Source: Steromphala cineraria
Lineage: Eukaryota > Mollusca > Gastropoda > Trochida > Trochidae
Direction of reading: 5' to 3'
Assembly (NCBI GenBank): GCA_916613615.1
Contig: OU744725.1
Coordinates: 9,778,708-9,842,707, forward strand
DNA: 64,000 nucleotides
A program made the position numbers and the translations under genes. The notes beneath the pieces are model-generated. The model worked only from the letters and a program-made list of their open reading frames with translations. It was not told where the DNA came from and did no database searches. Below are positions 1-10,506 of this stretch, piece by piece (position 1 is the stretch's first letter; the number at the start of each line of letters is the position of its first letter).

Positions 1-364
1 CCAAAAGTTACTGAATAAAGTTACTTTAATCGTTCCCTTAACAAGTTTAGTTAATTTGTTTTAGCTTATCTATGAAGTAAATTAAATACGTATCATTCTT
101 AAATTATTTTGGATATTTCTAGACTTATTTTCCTTACATAACAAAAGTTTTGGTGCAACATAAATCATATAATGTTTATTTCTTGGTTTTGTTATATCTA
201 GTGCAAACTAAAGTCTACAGTTTTATTAGGTGATATTAATATTTTTATTTACGCAAAACATGTCAGTATTATGATTGTTTTCCAGCTTGTTTTATTTGAT
301 TATTGATACTTTCAGTTCATTTCTATGTCTATGTTGTTGATTAATTGTTTTAAACCGTGTGTAG

Positions 365-488
365 GAAAGGTTTACAAAAGTGTCCTTGCATTTGATGTCA
401 GAACGTTTTGGCCTACGAGTTCCCGATATCGATAATGAACAGGACACTTTTATGAATGGTTGCCATGGACGACGAGGTCTAAGTGGAT
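365..488 (+). CDS. Candidate internal exon of an unrecognised gene
   Basis: A 124-bp open stretch lies between a TAG acceptor (preceded by a T-rich tract) and a GTAAGT donor that matches all six consensus intron positions. Reading from base 365 it encodes about 41 residues without a stop, including the segments SERFGLRVPDIDNEQ and MNGCHGRRGLSG. Its base composition is clearly less AT-rich than the surrounding DNA. The upstream frame closes with the TAG of the acceptor itself, so this would be an internal exon rather than a first exon. I do not recognise the protein. No partner exon could be joined with confidence inside the window, so the rest of the gene would lie upstream or be separated by a long intron. 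A chance open frame beside chance splice-like sequences remains possible. Confidence 0.42.
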
Positions 489-3400
489 GTAAGTTATGAA
501 TTACCTTTCAAAAAATCCACTGTTTGATCATTTCCTTCATTGCCTTCAGTGACTGAAACTTGAAAATTAATATATGAAATAATCTTTAAAGAACAGAAAG
601 AGTTCGCTTTAGCTACGCACAATTATTATTCCTAACGCAAATGAATAGAATATTTTAAACTTAAATTACCGTGTTCCCTAAACATCTGACTACACGTACG
701 TAGAGAAAATATAACGTTTGGAATTACCTGACCTATAGATTAACACCATAATTTTTTTTTAAATAACCGTGCGATCGGCCCTTTATCATCATGTGTCAAT
801 GTTGAGAATCATATATTGTACTTACCTTCCGTCATGACGAGACTGCTTCCTAAAATATATAAATTGAAATCGAAAATGTACGATGACGCATTACTTTCAT
901 TAACAATAAACACATGTGCCCAACAATTATACAATTGGATATTTCTAAAATAGTTTTTTTTAATTCGATGTTTCGTAAAGATACTAACTGGTTCTTCATG
1001 CCTGAATGTTCCATTTCAAACAGACAAGTGTACATCTCGTTAATAGGAGACTGACAAAGTGTTTCTAATATAGTTTCATTAAATTTTTTTTATATATATT
1101 GATGACATTTACTTTAACAAGCGATGTACGTAAGACAGACCCACCTGCAGTTCGACTTTCGTTTGAACTGACCGATGATAACCTATAATTTGAACCTGAT
1201 AGATTGATACATACTTTAATTATAGATATGACACTCATACTACTTGAACTTTGGTTGTGCTAATCGCCTTGATAGCAAAAAGGTGTAATCATGTAACTGA
1301 TTCGTTCAACAACTATGCGTTTTTAAAATGCATGACACGATAAATCAAATGAACCCTTTTTTTATATAAACGATATATTTAAATTTTGTGTATTTTGAGA
1401 ATATAACCTATTACAAATCTTTATTTTTTATGAAGATATCGATAAGACAAGAGAGTCCAAAAAAGAGAACCATGGGCGTTTGGCTCTTTGATTAGGGAGC
1501 TTTGGGTTCGCTAGGCGTGTCAAATCAAAAGAAAGAAAAATTGGGCTCTATTTTTCATTTACCTTAAACTTGAGTTGTTCAAACCATACATTCCTTATCT
1601 GTACCTTTCAATTTAGTTGAAGACTACATATCACTTTTGTATGTTTCTAAACGTATGCTAAAGTGACAACACGCTAAACAGCCTAGAAAAACCTGCCGTC
1701 AGCGATACTAGGGATTTGACCTGATAGACATATTTTGTATTGTAGGTTCTCTGATAATAAAAGGCAACAATAGTGTTGTTACTAACACTCACTACACTGA
1801 ATACCAAAAGAAACTTTGCAATTTTAAAACTGAAATTTCGAAAACGATCTCATATTTACATTTTCATTTAAGTTAGCAATGACACAGTTGAAACCCACAC
1901 TTTTAAGTTTAAAACTTTTAATTGAGCAATATTCATGCATTTTTGCAGAAATGACAAAAATGTCATAATCACGTGACGTTTCGGCTTGAACTTAGTCACG
2001 TGACGAAAAAGTTTAATAACTGTCCATAATGAATATTTGTCACTGCAAAAGTGAAAAAAACACCTTAAAACCAGTAAACGGTATAACAAAAATATCGCAA
2101 ATCCCCTCTGAAAATTGACTAAATTGATCAAAAACAGCCCTTTTTACAAGAATCGGTAGTGTTCCTTCATTTATAATGGTAACTTGATCCGGATATACAG
2201 AGAGGTTGTGAGGATTGCTGACAACCCTGAAACACAAAACAAAGTTGTTTTGTCACTGCATGAGAGCTGATATCTGTGATATACCACCGCCAACGTTGTC
2301 TCTTATTGACGTCAGAGATATAAAACATCAAAGGTCGACATGTTGTTATGTTCTCGTGCACTTCATGAACTTGGACAGATCTAATCAGAGCTCATCGACT
2401 GCTTAGTTGATTGCTATTGGTCACTAAACATCAACACATGGCAATTTCATTCGAGGTTATAACGTCAGAATTGGCATGCAATAACAAGATTTAATTGCGA
2501 TTGTTGAGCTCTTAAGGCTGATTACCATTTGTACGACTAAAAGATGTGTCAATATGACAAGTAAGAATTGTGTCCACACATTCCCATTTATGGATAAGCT
2601 TCGATGCAGACGAAATGTAAAGTTGAACCTGCTGACAGAAGACGTAATTTAACGTTTGACCTTTTTTGTTACTCATGACAGATTTAGAAGTTAAAACACT
2701 CGGGCTGCTCTAATCTGGTACTAAAGTATCACATTTTAGTACTTTAACGAAATTAGTGCGAACACATCATTTCAACGAACGTCTGAACAACCAAAATTTT
2801 GACCCCTGCCCACTTCAGATCTAATAAGTGCAAAACTGGGTTTCCCACCTTTATTTTGGATCGTTTGTCGTTTAAACAAATCATTGATTAATAAGAGCTA
2901 CTTTGTTTTAAATTTCTATCGTTTTTCATTCTTCAATCAGAATCATTACAAAATGGTGCAAAGTTTCTTTTTGAAGTCAGTGTATGACCAAAACATTTTA
3001 TATTGCTTGCAAATTATTAACATGTTTTTTTTTTCATTTGTAACATTGTTATTATAATTTTTGTTACTAAGGATATCCGTTTGACAGCTTTGGGGTTATA
3101 AACAGCTAATTGAATTTGAGCTTGATATTTGTTTGCTTGGAATTTTATTCACACAAATAACCAAGCACCAGAATATGACTTGTTTTCATTATCAATATTG
3201 AACAAGGATCTTGTTAGACCCTTTGGTTAACCACTTCCTATGGCAGCTAAAACTTGCTATTTTCGTCTCTGTTGATATCCGATGCCAATGTGGGTTTGGA
3301 AATTTCTCATTTGGTTAAAAGAGATGTCAACAAGAGAGTTAAATATCTCACGAAAGCCAGTAATTTAGGAAACAGAAACTACCGCCGACGGTTTTGGTCT

Positions 3401-4744
3401 ACTCACGTGGATATTTGTGGCCAGATTTAGGACATCAACTTATCAAAAAGCTCACGGTAAACATAAGGACAAAAACAAAAGAAATTACAATTTCAAGATT
3501 TAAAATATGAAAAGGTTATCAATCATCACAAAAAATGCAAATGTGAGTAACATTAGCAAAGTTGCTTGATTATTGTTTTATTATCATTCTCTGATCCGTA
3601 AGATTCAGTGAGGGATTCCGTAAAACCATTCCAGTTTCAATCACTGGAATCCAGAACGCGTTAGATTATATACCGTCACATGGCGTGGTAAGTTCACTTT
3701 AGTAATTTCAAGATGTGCAACTTAAAGTTTTCAGTAAGCTGACATAATGAACTCTGAACAGATGCTTTAGGGTTTGCTGTCAAATTATAAAAAAGGATTA
3801 AAATGGCTTTCTCAATGAATATGTCCTAAACATTACAAAAAGTATTTTATCTTAGAAAAGTATTGAAATTGTTAACGATTTTATTCAAACATGATCTGAT
3901 ATTGCAAATATTATGCAATTAAAGCATGTTTAGACACCTAACCCTATTTCGTAGTATTGATTTTTTCTTGAACACTGACAAGCCCCTTTTTAAAGCAATG
4001 CCTTCTTGTAATCCTATAAATCTTTATCATTCCTCTGATTTTAACTTTTGTCCTTTCCTTTTGTAGCGTGCGCTACAGTGAGAAAAAACGCATTCGGACC
4101 AGTGTTTAGTTTTCATAAACATTTTGAGATCAATTATTCAAGTTATATGTCATTCAGGCTTCATGAATGTAGCAAAGGTATTTAAATGCGTTATCTATTA
4201 ACTGACTTAATGCAAATGCGCAACATGAAAGGAGTTTTATCAAACATGCAACTTAGAAAGATCCAATTACAGTGTTCCAGATAACTTACGGACCTATTTG
4301 GTATTTACTTCCTGTTTTGGTAACAACCGAGTTAATGTCAAAATTTGATAGTGTACTTTGGTAGTACTGTACTCCTCTGATTTCGGACAAGTCCCCCGGT
4401 ATTGCACATGAGAAAAAGAAACATTTGCATATATAAATTACCATTATGATATGATGATGCTAATGAACATGATGCAAGCAATGAATTATTTAGTTTTAAA
4501 TTATTTTTAATTTCGATGTTGCGATTACAGAAACTAGTAAGATAAACGCTATCGGACTTACTCTGTTTTGTCTGCATGATAGCTAGATAAACTATTCTTC
4601 CACAGTCTACTGTTTTTAACAGATATGCATTGCTTTTGCCGTTAAAGTGAGGAAAAGCATAAGAAGAATGTATCAACTAAACATAATCACAATAGACTTA
4701 ATAAATCATGGATAGGCTTTGTTTTCATTAATAAAATAACTTGA
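489..4744. other. Gene-free AT-rich DNA
   Basis: No supportable gene was found. Open frames here are short, AT-rich and lack splice context; the longest, on the minus strand at 4338-4676, looks accidental. Minor points: two TCACGTGAC palindromes at about 1966-2005; a short inverted repeat around TACTAAAGTA near 2720-2745; and a minus-strand GAAG|GTAAGT donor near 826-829 described under findings. Confidence 0.5.
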
Positions 4745-5330
4745 ACATTCCCTAAAACTAAAACAACAGAGGCATCGGTTTGCACATTCTCTCCCAACAG
4801 AGGCAGATCAAGTCATGATGATTTAGCTTCTGTTATATTAAAATTGTCGTCTATGTAATAATGTGTAAAGGATGCAAAGAATTGTACATCGGCAAGACAG
4901 AAAGACGATTAAGTGAAAGAATGAATATTCATCGTTCACAAATCAACCGGCCCTAAGATAGGACTATCCCTTTAAGCAGTCACCTAGAAAAGTGTTCTGG
5001 TGGAAAATATAAAGTGTTTCCCTTTTACAAAATGAAATACGATAATACGCGGCTGTTGGAACTGATGGAGAATGGACTTATCAAACAATTTAAATCATTA
5101 CTTAATGCTAAAATGTAGATTTCCTTGAACTTGTCTTATGACGTCTCTACCACTATGACGTCATAAGGAGCGTTATGTCATAATCAACGTGACAACTGAC
5201 ATTCAAAACTAACCTGAAGAAGCCAACATGGCTGAAAGCGCTAGTTAGCTAATATGAATGTGTTTATGTTCCCAATTCCGTAAATTCATTATATTTCATC
5301 TATATCTATATATATGTATATAATAATTCC
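4745..5330 (+). mobile_element. Penelope-like retroelement, 3' end relic
   Basis: The coding part is the C-terminal GIY-YIG endonuclease domain (see the pseudogene entry). It is followed by a short 3' region containing an inverted repeat around CTTATGACGT / ACGTCATAAG (5139-5171) and the phrase 'cctgaagaagccaacatggctgaaagc', of a kind commonly seen after the endonuclease of Penelope-like elements. No reverse transcriptase was found upstream, so the copy is 5' truncated. The left boundary is estimated from where the coding similarity fades. No target duplication could be defined. The element sits immediately outside the left edge of duplicated segment A and has no counterpart before segment B. 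Confidence 0.75.
4822..5118 (+). pseudogene. GIY-YIG endonuclease domain of a Penelope-like element
   Basis: The reading frame is open from a TGA at 4819 to a TAG at 5116-5118, apart from one internal TAA at 4954-4956. Visible motifs in order: VVY at the GIY position, CKGCK, then LYIGKT as the YIG strand, RLSERMNIHR with the candidate catalytic arginine, HLEKC, and LMENGLIKQFKSLLN carrying the candidate catalytic glutamate. In Penelope-like elements this domain follows the reverse transcriptase and nicks target DNA. The spacing fits that family rather than a phage homing endonuclease. The internal stop and the absence of RT make this an inactive remnant. It is one of the cleanest protein identifications in the window. 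Confidence 0.82.
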
Positions 5331-5690
5331 TCATCCTATTTTAGCGTTTTGTTTGATTATAAAAGTGAAGCTAATCAAAGTATTTATTGACTAACAGAAC
5401 AGATTAAAATAAACGCCACCAAAGGAAGGCGAATGACAGATTTAGGACAGTGAAGGCAAATGATATTGTTTTTCGACGTCTATCTGGGCAGTCCGATGGT
5501 TATAGACATTCTAAATTGGATCTTTATAATGAGATTTGGTTGAGATTTAGTATTCGAACCAGTTTGATTTGGATCGTATAGAAGAAGAAGTTTATTCAGT
5601 ATTGAAGGCCTCATGGCCAAGAGTACAATCATTTAAATAATAGTTTGCGTATGGACAGGATATCATCTAGTGTTATTACAAAAATTGTAT

Positions 5691-6160
5691 TTACACAGGC
5701 AGGTTGCGTTTAAGAAATATTGCAACAGATTTCAATAAATGTACATTTGTTGTTGTTAGAAGTTGTTTGAATTTTAATTCGGATGGGAAGGTATGATAAT
5801 AACTGGGTATATACAATTGTCTATGTACAGAATAGAAAGGACACACAAGTAGAAAATGAAATTCATCTTGTGTAACATTATAATCACATTTGTCACATAA
5901 GAGTTTACTCATTGTATCATTATTATACCTTTGTTGTTGAATGTTCAACTTATGACTCAGACAGCGAAATTTGCATAAAATACGAATAAGATCTCTTTTC
6001 AGTATTCAGTGCTAAAATGTATTTCTCAGGTTCCAGGGCAGATTTAATTTCTCCATAATATTTAAGAAAAGATGAGGATGTTATTCTAGAATGCCAATTC
6101 TGAAGTTCAATATCTTTACATCTTTGTTTAAATTCATTAACAAATACATCAATATTACCA
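5691..6160 (-). pseudogene. C-terminal region of the LINE protein
   Basis: This continues the reverse transcriptase protein after a frame break near 6160-6175. Two overlapping frames carry it. The first, about 5970-6160, has segments such as NWHSRITSSSFLKYYGEI and ends at a TAA. The second, 5691-5948, contains the cysteine/histidine knuckle CDKCDYN...DEFHFLLVCPFY followed by a hydrophobic, basic end. A C-x2-C-...-H-x4-C motif in this position is usual in the C-terminal tail of APE-type LINE proteins and probably contacts nucleic acid. The stop and frameshift separate it from the RT frame, so no full-length protein can be made from this copy. Confidence 0.72.
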
Positions 6161-6174
6161 CAGTCTTGTGTAAT

Positions 6175-8628
6175 TCATGCATATGAGAATCCAGTACGAA
6201 ACAGAAGCAAGCGTACATGGGTGACCCAACTGCAGCTGCCATGATCATCTTGTTGCTTTAACATATCATAACATGCTTTCGGAAGACGATGATCATCCAT
6301 ATGTAATATTCTGCACCAATATGTTATACATCTGCTGAAATATTTAACACATAGATATGTTCTTCCAATTTCACCAAGTATAGCATTGGACGAAATAGTT
6401 TTATTAACACAAAGGAAACGTTTGAAAAAGAAACAATGGATTTTCTCAATATGAGTACGGTATGAATGACCCCAGATTTCACTACCGTATAATAATATGG
6501 GAGCTATTTTACTGTCAAATATTGCTGATGCAACTTTCAAGGATATATTTGGAAAATCTTTGAACATTCTAAAAATCGGAAACGAGGCTTTCTTGGCTTG
6601 TAAACCTAGTGTTTCACATGTCTTGGACCAGATCAATTTTGTACTAAAAACAACACCTAAATATTTATAGTGGGATTCAACATTCATTCGTGTTCCGTTA
6701 TAGAACCATTTTTCTGATTTCTTAAGATAACCACCATTTCTGAATACAACTATACAAGATTTTTCAAGATTAACTTCAAAACCCCATTTTGAACAAAAAA
6801 CATATAATATATCAAGTTTTCTTTGCAAGCCAATTATAGTGTCATCAAGCAAAGTAACATCATCTGCAAACAACAGCAATAAAACATCACTTAAACCATC
6901 TTTGACAAATATTCCTCTTAATCCAAAATTATTCATATCATCTACAAGCTCATTGATAAAGAAAATAAACAAAGCTGGACTCAGCATACAGCCTTGCTTT
7001 ACCCCAGATGATGTGTCAAATATTTCTGATCTCCTATTTCCAACTTTAACACACGCAGATACCTTATCATACATGTCTTTTAATAGATTAAACATTTTAC
7101 CATGGACACCTTTTGTAAGAAGGACATACAGGAGCTTATTTCTATTAACAAAATCAAATGCTTTTTTAAAATCTATAAAAGCTGCATAAAATCTATGTTT
7201 CGGCTTTCTTAGATATTTTTGGCAAAGCGATTGAAGTACAAATATATTATCAATCGTTGAATAATTTGCTCGAAATCCTGCTTGACATTCATGAAAAATC
7301 TCATGTAATTCCATCCAGATACGAATTCTTGAATCAAGGATCGATGTAAATATTTTGCCCATTATATTCAACAATGAGATACCACGATAATTATTTGGTT
7401 CGTGCTTATTACCTTTCTTATATAATGTAATAATCATTCCGATGTTCCAATTGTCTGGAAATACGCCAGTATCTAATACAGCATTAAAAATTAATTCTAA
7501 ATATGGAATAATAAAATGTGAATTCTTAAAAAACTGAGGTGGTAACCCGTCAGTACCGGGGGATTTGCCAGTCTTAAGGGACTTGATCGCCTGTTCAATT
7601 TCAGTTCTAGTTATTGGATCTGATAAGAAATCATCGTTGTTACAATCTGAACAATCATGATTTGATACATATTCACGGGCGGTTTGTTCAAAGCCGTTAT
7701 CGTTTGTATTATTGGTGGGATTGAGTAATTCCTTGAAATATTCAAGCCATTTACCAATTGGGATACAATTATATCCTCCTTGTCCAGAAGTAAGGGATTT
7801 TACCTTAGACCAAAACTTCTTACAGTCACCCTTTGAAGCTGCTATACATATCTCTTTAGCAATCGTTTCATTATACTGTCGCGATTTATCCCGGCATATT
7901 CTTTTGAAGTTCCGCTTTGCATACATATAACTATCAAGATTCTCCTTGGACCGACACTTTCTGAACATGTTTAAGCGAGAGAATTTTTCATTTTTAGCTT
8001 GCTCACAATCTTCATTAAACCATCTAGGTTGGGAGCGTTTTTGTTTAAGTACCTTCGATGTGTTATGAACACGTAAATGACTACCAACATGCTGCATTAG
8101 TTCTACTAGCTTATCAGCTGCAGCATTGACATTTAAGTGCACCAAGTGTTTACAATCATCAATTATTTTAGACGTTACATCAGACACTATATCTACATTA
8201 CATTGATAGTCATTGCTCATGCATGTCTTGAATTTGGTGATTTCATACAAATCTACGTTTTCAACATCGTCATCGCTATTATCGAATATTCCGTGATCGA
8301 CGCCGAGATCTAAAGTGCACGATAATGGTAAGTGATCGGAATCTGTCCGAGAATGCACAGTCATGTCTACAATAGTGTTAAAACAATTTGTGGAGGCTAG
8401 TATGTAGTCAACAAGACTTGATCCGTTATGAGTAATACAAGTAACCGACCCCCTCTTATTCCCTTGCTTTCTACCGTTCACAATGTGCATGCCCCAAAGT
8501 TTACATACTTCCAGGAGTGCTAGACCAAACTTATTTGTTACAGTCTTCACTTGCTCTAGGTTCCTTGAAATAGTCAGACATGTAGAAATCAGAGAGAGGG
8601 AGATACTCTGCGTCCTTATCGTTCTCAA
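6175..8628 (-). pseudogene. LINE endonuclease (C-terminal half) and reverse transcriptase
   Basis: This is the longest open frame of the window, 817 codons. Its beginning (residues about 33-110) is the C-terminal half of an APE-type endonuclease, with SLVDYIL at about 71-77 and SDHLPL at about 97-102, the latter carrying the catalytic histidine. The reverse transcriptase occupies roughly residues 350-670: SPGTDGLPP at 356, NNYRGISLL at 412, AGFR at 450, FIDFKKAFDFVN at 484, SGVKQGCMLSP at 541, FADD (catalytic aspartates) at 587 and KYLGV at 655. A thumb and tail region follows. The key RT residues are intact. The frame is disconnected from the upstream endonuclease half by a shift at about 8531-8545 and from its tail near 6170. 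The apparent start codon lies within the out-of-frame overlap and is not the true protein start. Confidence 0.9.
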
Positions 8629-8979
8629 TCAGATAATCTTCATTAGAACCGACTCGAGCGTTAAAATCTCCAAAAAGTATAATTGGTATATCTTCGCCAT
8701 ACTTTGTTCTTATTGATGCTAGTTTTGAATCTAATTCGTCAATGTCATTAGAATCAGCGTCATTATAGAGCGGTGAACCTTCAGGTAAAATATACAGGAA
8801 TCCTATGATACAAACATTACATATTGAAGAATACACAATTTTTCCAAGAAGAAAATATTCTTGCATATAAATGGTTAAATGTGTTTCTAATATAAACGGC
8901 AACTCCGCCAGAATATCGTCCGAAACTACGTAATCTTCTCGCAGGCGAGAAATAACATACAAAATCAGCAAAAAGATTT
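8531..8979 (-). pseudogene. LINE endonuclease, N-terminal fragment
   Basis: This frame carries ILFGDFNAR, the central D-x-N motif of apurinic-type endonucleases, about 40 residues before it runs out of frame into the 6175-8628 frame. Further upstream the homologous frame changes again: the conserved SGGVAVYIRN segment is readable in a different frame at about 8890-8920. The open frame itself extends to 9025, but bases beyond 8979 are host flank, as shown by the target duplication and by the matching sequence at about 17118-17155. The first strand of the nuclease fold is missing because of 5' truncation. Confidence 0.75.
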
Positions 8980-9416
8980 TCGTATAGATGTCTAGCAAGG
9001 GATGCAAATAACTAGCCAAGACCATAAATGATTTACACTTGTAGTGTACCCAAAGTTAATGGTGACCTCTTTCAAAATGCAGTATAAAGGGATTCCCTTT
9101 GATATATACTCATGAATGACTGGTTCTGAAATAAAAAAAATCACTGGCATATAACTTACTTTGTTTTAATTTCAGGCCGGAACATCAATGAGTCTCGAAT
9201 ACTATATACCTATACTATCTATCCGGTATTGTAACATGACGTCGAAAAATATATACAATTGTACTTGATTCTGATTGGCTTATTTGAAAGATTTCCCTAC
9301 GTTGAATGAACAACCCCAAATTAGCCAAGGCGAATCACCGCGAAAAGATTCATCATATCAACCAGATTTGTTACGACCCAACACAACACGAAGGATCGGG
9401 TGACATATTGGTTTTG

Positions 9417-9800
9417 GCTGAGTTCCCGTCCGCGTCTTCGTCGGCGTCCGCGTTGGCGTTACCATTCGTTTCCGGAGAATAACTCTGAAACTGCTTGACC
9501 AATCTTCAACAAATTTGGTATACAGCCTCTCCATATCATGTAGATGTGCCTTTTGGGGGATTTCAACTTATTTTCAATTTTATATTCTTTGGTTTCCATG
9601 GTAGCAGTTTGGAATTTGTCTTGTAATGGAAGGTTGAGTTTCCGGAGCCCAAGTCTGAAACTACATGACCAATCTTCACCAAATGTGCTGTACATCATCT
9701 TCATATCATGTAGATGTGCCTTTTGGAGGTTACAACTTCTTTTAACTTATGGGTTTTTGGGGTTCCATCGCAACAGTTTGGACTAACAGGGAAGGGTTAG
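9417..9800. repeat. Two tandem units of a dispersed repeat
   Basis: A GC-rich lead (gtccgcgtcttcgtcggcgt) is followed by two related units, about 9469-9640 and 9641-9800. Both contain a 'ccggag...tctgaaact.c.tgaccaatcttcaccaaat' block and 'catatcatgtagatgtgccttttgg'. Copy B lacks this material, so it entered copy A after the duplication or was lost from B. The wording resembles repeats I associate with bivalve genomes. No coding function is suggested; the open frames across it do not persist between the two units. Confidence 0.6.
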
Positions 9801-10246
9801 TTTTCATGACAACCTGCGCACAATGTAGATGTTGATTAACGATTCCCATGATTAAAAAACAAATATAACCAAAACTTACAGTTTATGTTGTTTGATATGA
9901 AGAATATGGTTTTCATTTGAGTTTTAAAAAGCTATAGGGTATTTAAAATAACATAATTCAGCCGAAATCGTGTATGGGGGAAACATCTGTTTTACGAGTA
10001 AAAACACTTTCTAATTTGACGATGTCATTGCGTTATACCGGAGATTACACAAACCGTTTTCAATTTTCTCTTATCTAATGTGTCTCAATTGTTTCAATTG
10101 GCTATTTCCCCTAATTTTCCGACTGGTTCTAGAACAAAACACCACATTACACTTAATTTTCGTTTCAACCGAAAACATCGGGTTCGTTTCATTTCAGGCA
10201 GGAAAATGACGTATTCGGACAATCTAGTTAATGCAAGCTGTTAGAA

Positions 10247-10506
10247 TCGGCCAATCTAGTTAAAACTAGCTGTAATGTTTATGTCCAATAAGTTATACAT
10301 TAAATTATTGTTATATATGCTCATAATGTGTAGAATGCAATATAAATCCCAACGACGCCCGATTTAAAGAGATCAGCCAGTTCTTTTTCCATTGTTTGAT
10401 TTCCGCGCATGCTTGACACGGACCAGGTGGGTTAGTAGCTAGATGTAACGTGAGGACTGAGGGGCGTATAAATTACAGCTAGTTTTGATTAACTAGATTG
10501 ATCGGG
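10247..10506. repeat. Small fold-back element
   Basis: Arms at about 10247-10282 and 10465-10506 are inverted copies sharing CAATCTAGTTAA and AACTAGCTGTAAT. A second partial copy of the left arm (acaatctagttaatgcaagc) sits just upstream at about 10219. No target duplication was found. The block lies in DNA present only in copy A. It is probably a MITE relic of unknown superfamily. Confidence 0.4.

Larger units (their letters stand above)
5583..8979 (-). mobile_element. APE-type non-LTR retrotransposon (LINE), 5' truncated
   Basis: The element encodes an apurinic-type endonuclease followed by reverse transcriptase and a cysteine/histidine tail, all on the minus strand. Both ends are defined by the duplication TCGTATAGA at 5574-5582 and 8980-8988. 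They are confirmed by the related empty site in copy B near 17106-17125, where gatcgta runs straight into gatgtctagc. The 3' end (low coordinates) finishes in a GAA/TTC triplet run after AATAAAC. The 5' end is cut within the endonuclease, so the N-terminal catalytic part is missing. At least three frame breaks make it non-autonomous. The clade was not assigned: a Jockey/I-group element seems likely, but that needs a tree. Confidence 0.88.

Noticed and set aside
4338..4676. 112-codon minus-strand frame
   Set aside because: No recognisable domain, ordinary composition, no splice or promoter context.
6839..7189. 116-codon plus-strand frame inside the LINE
   Set aside because: Antisense shadow of the reverse transcriptase frame.
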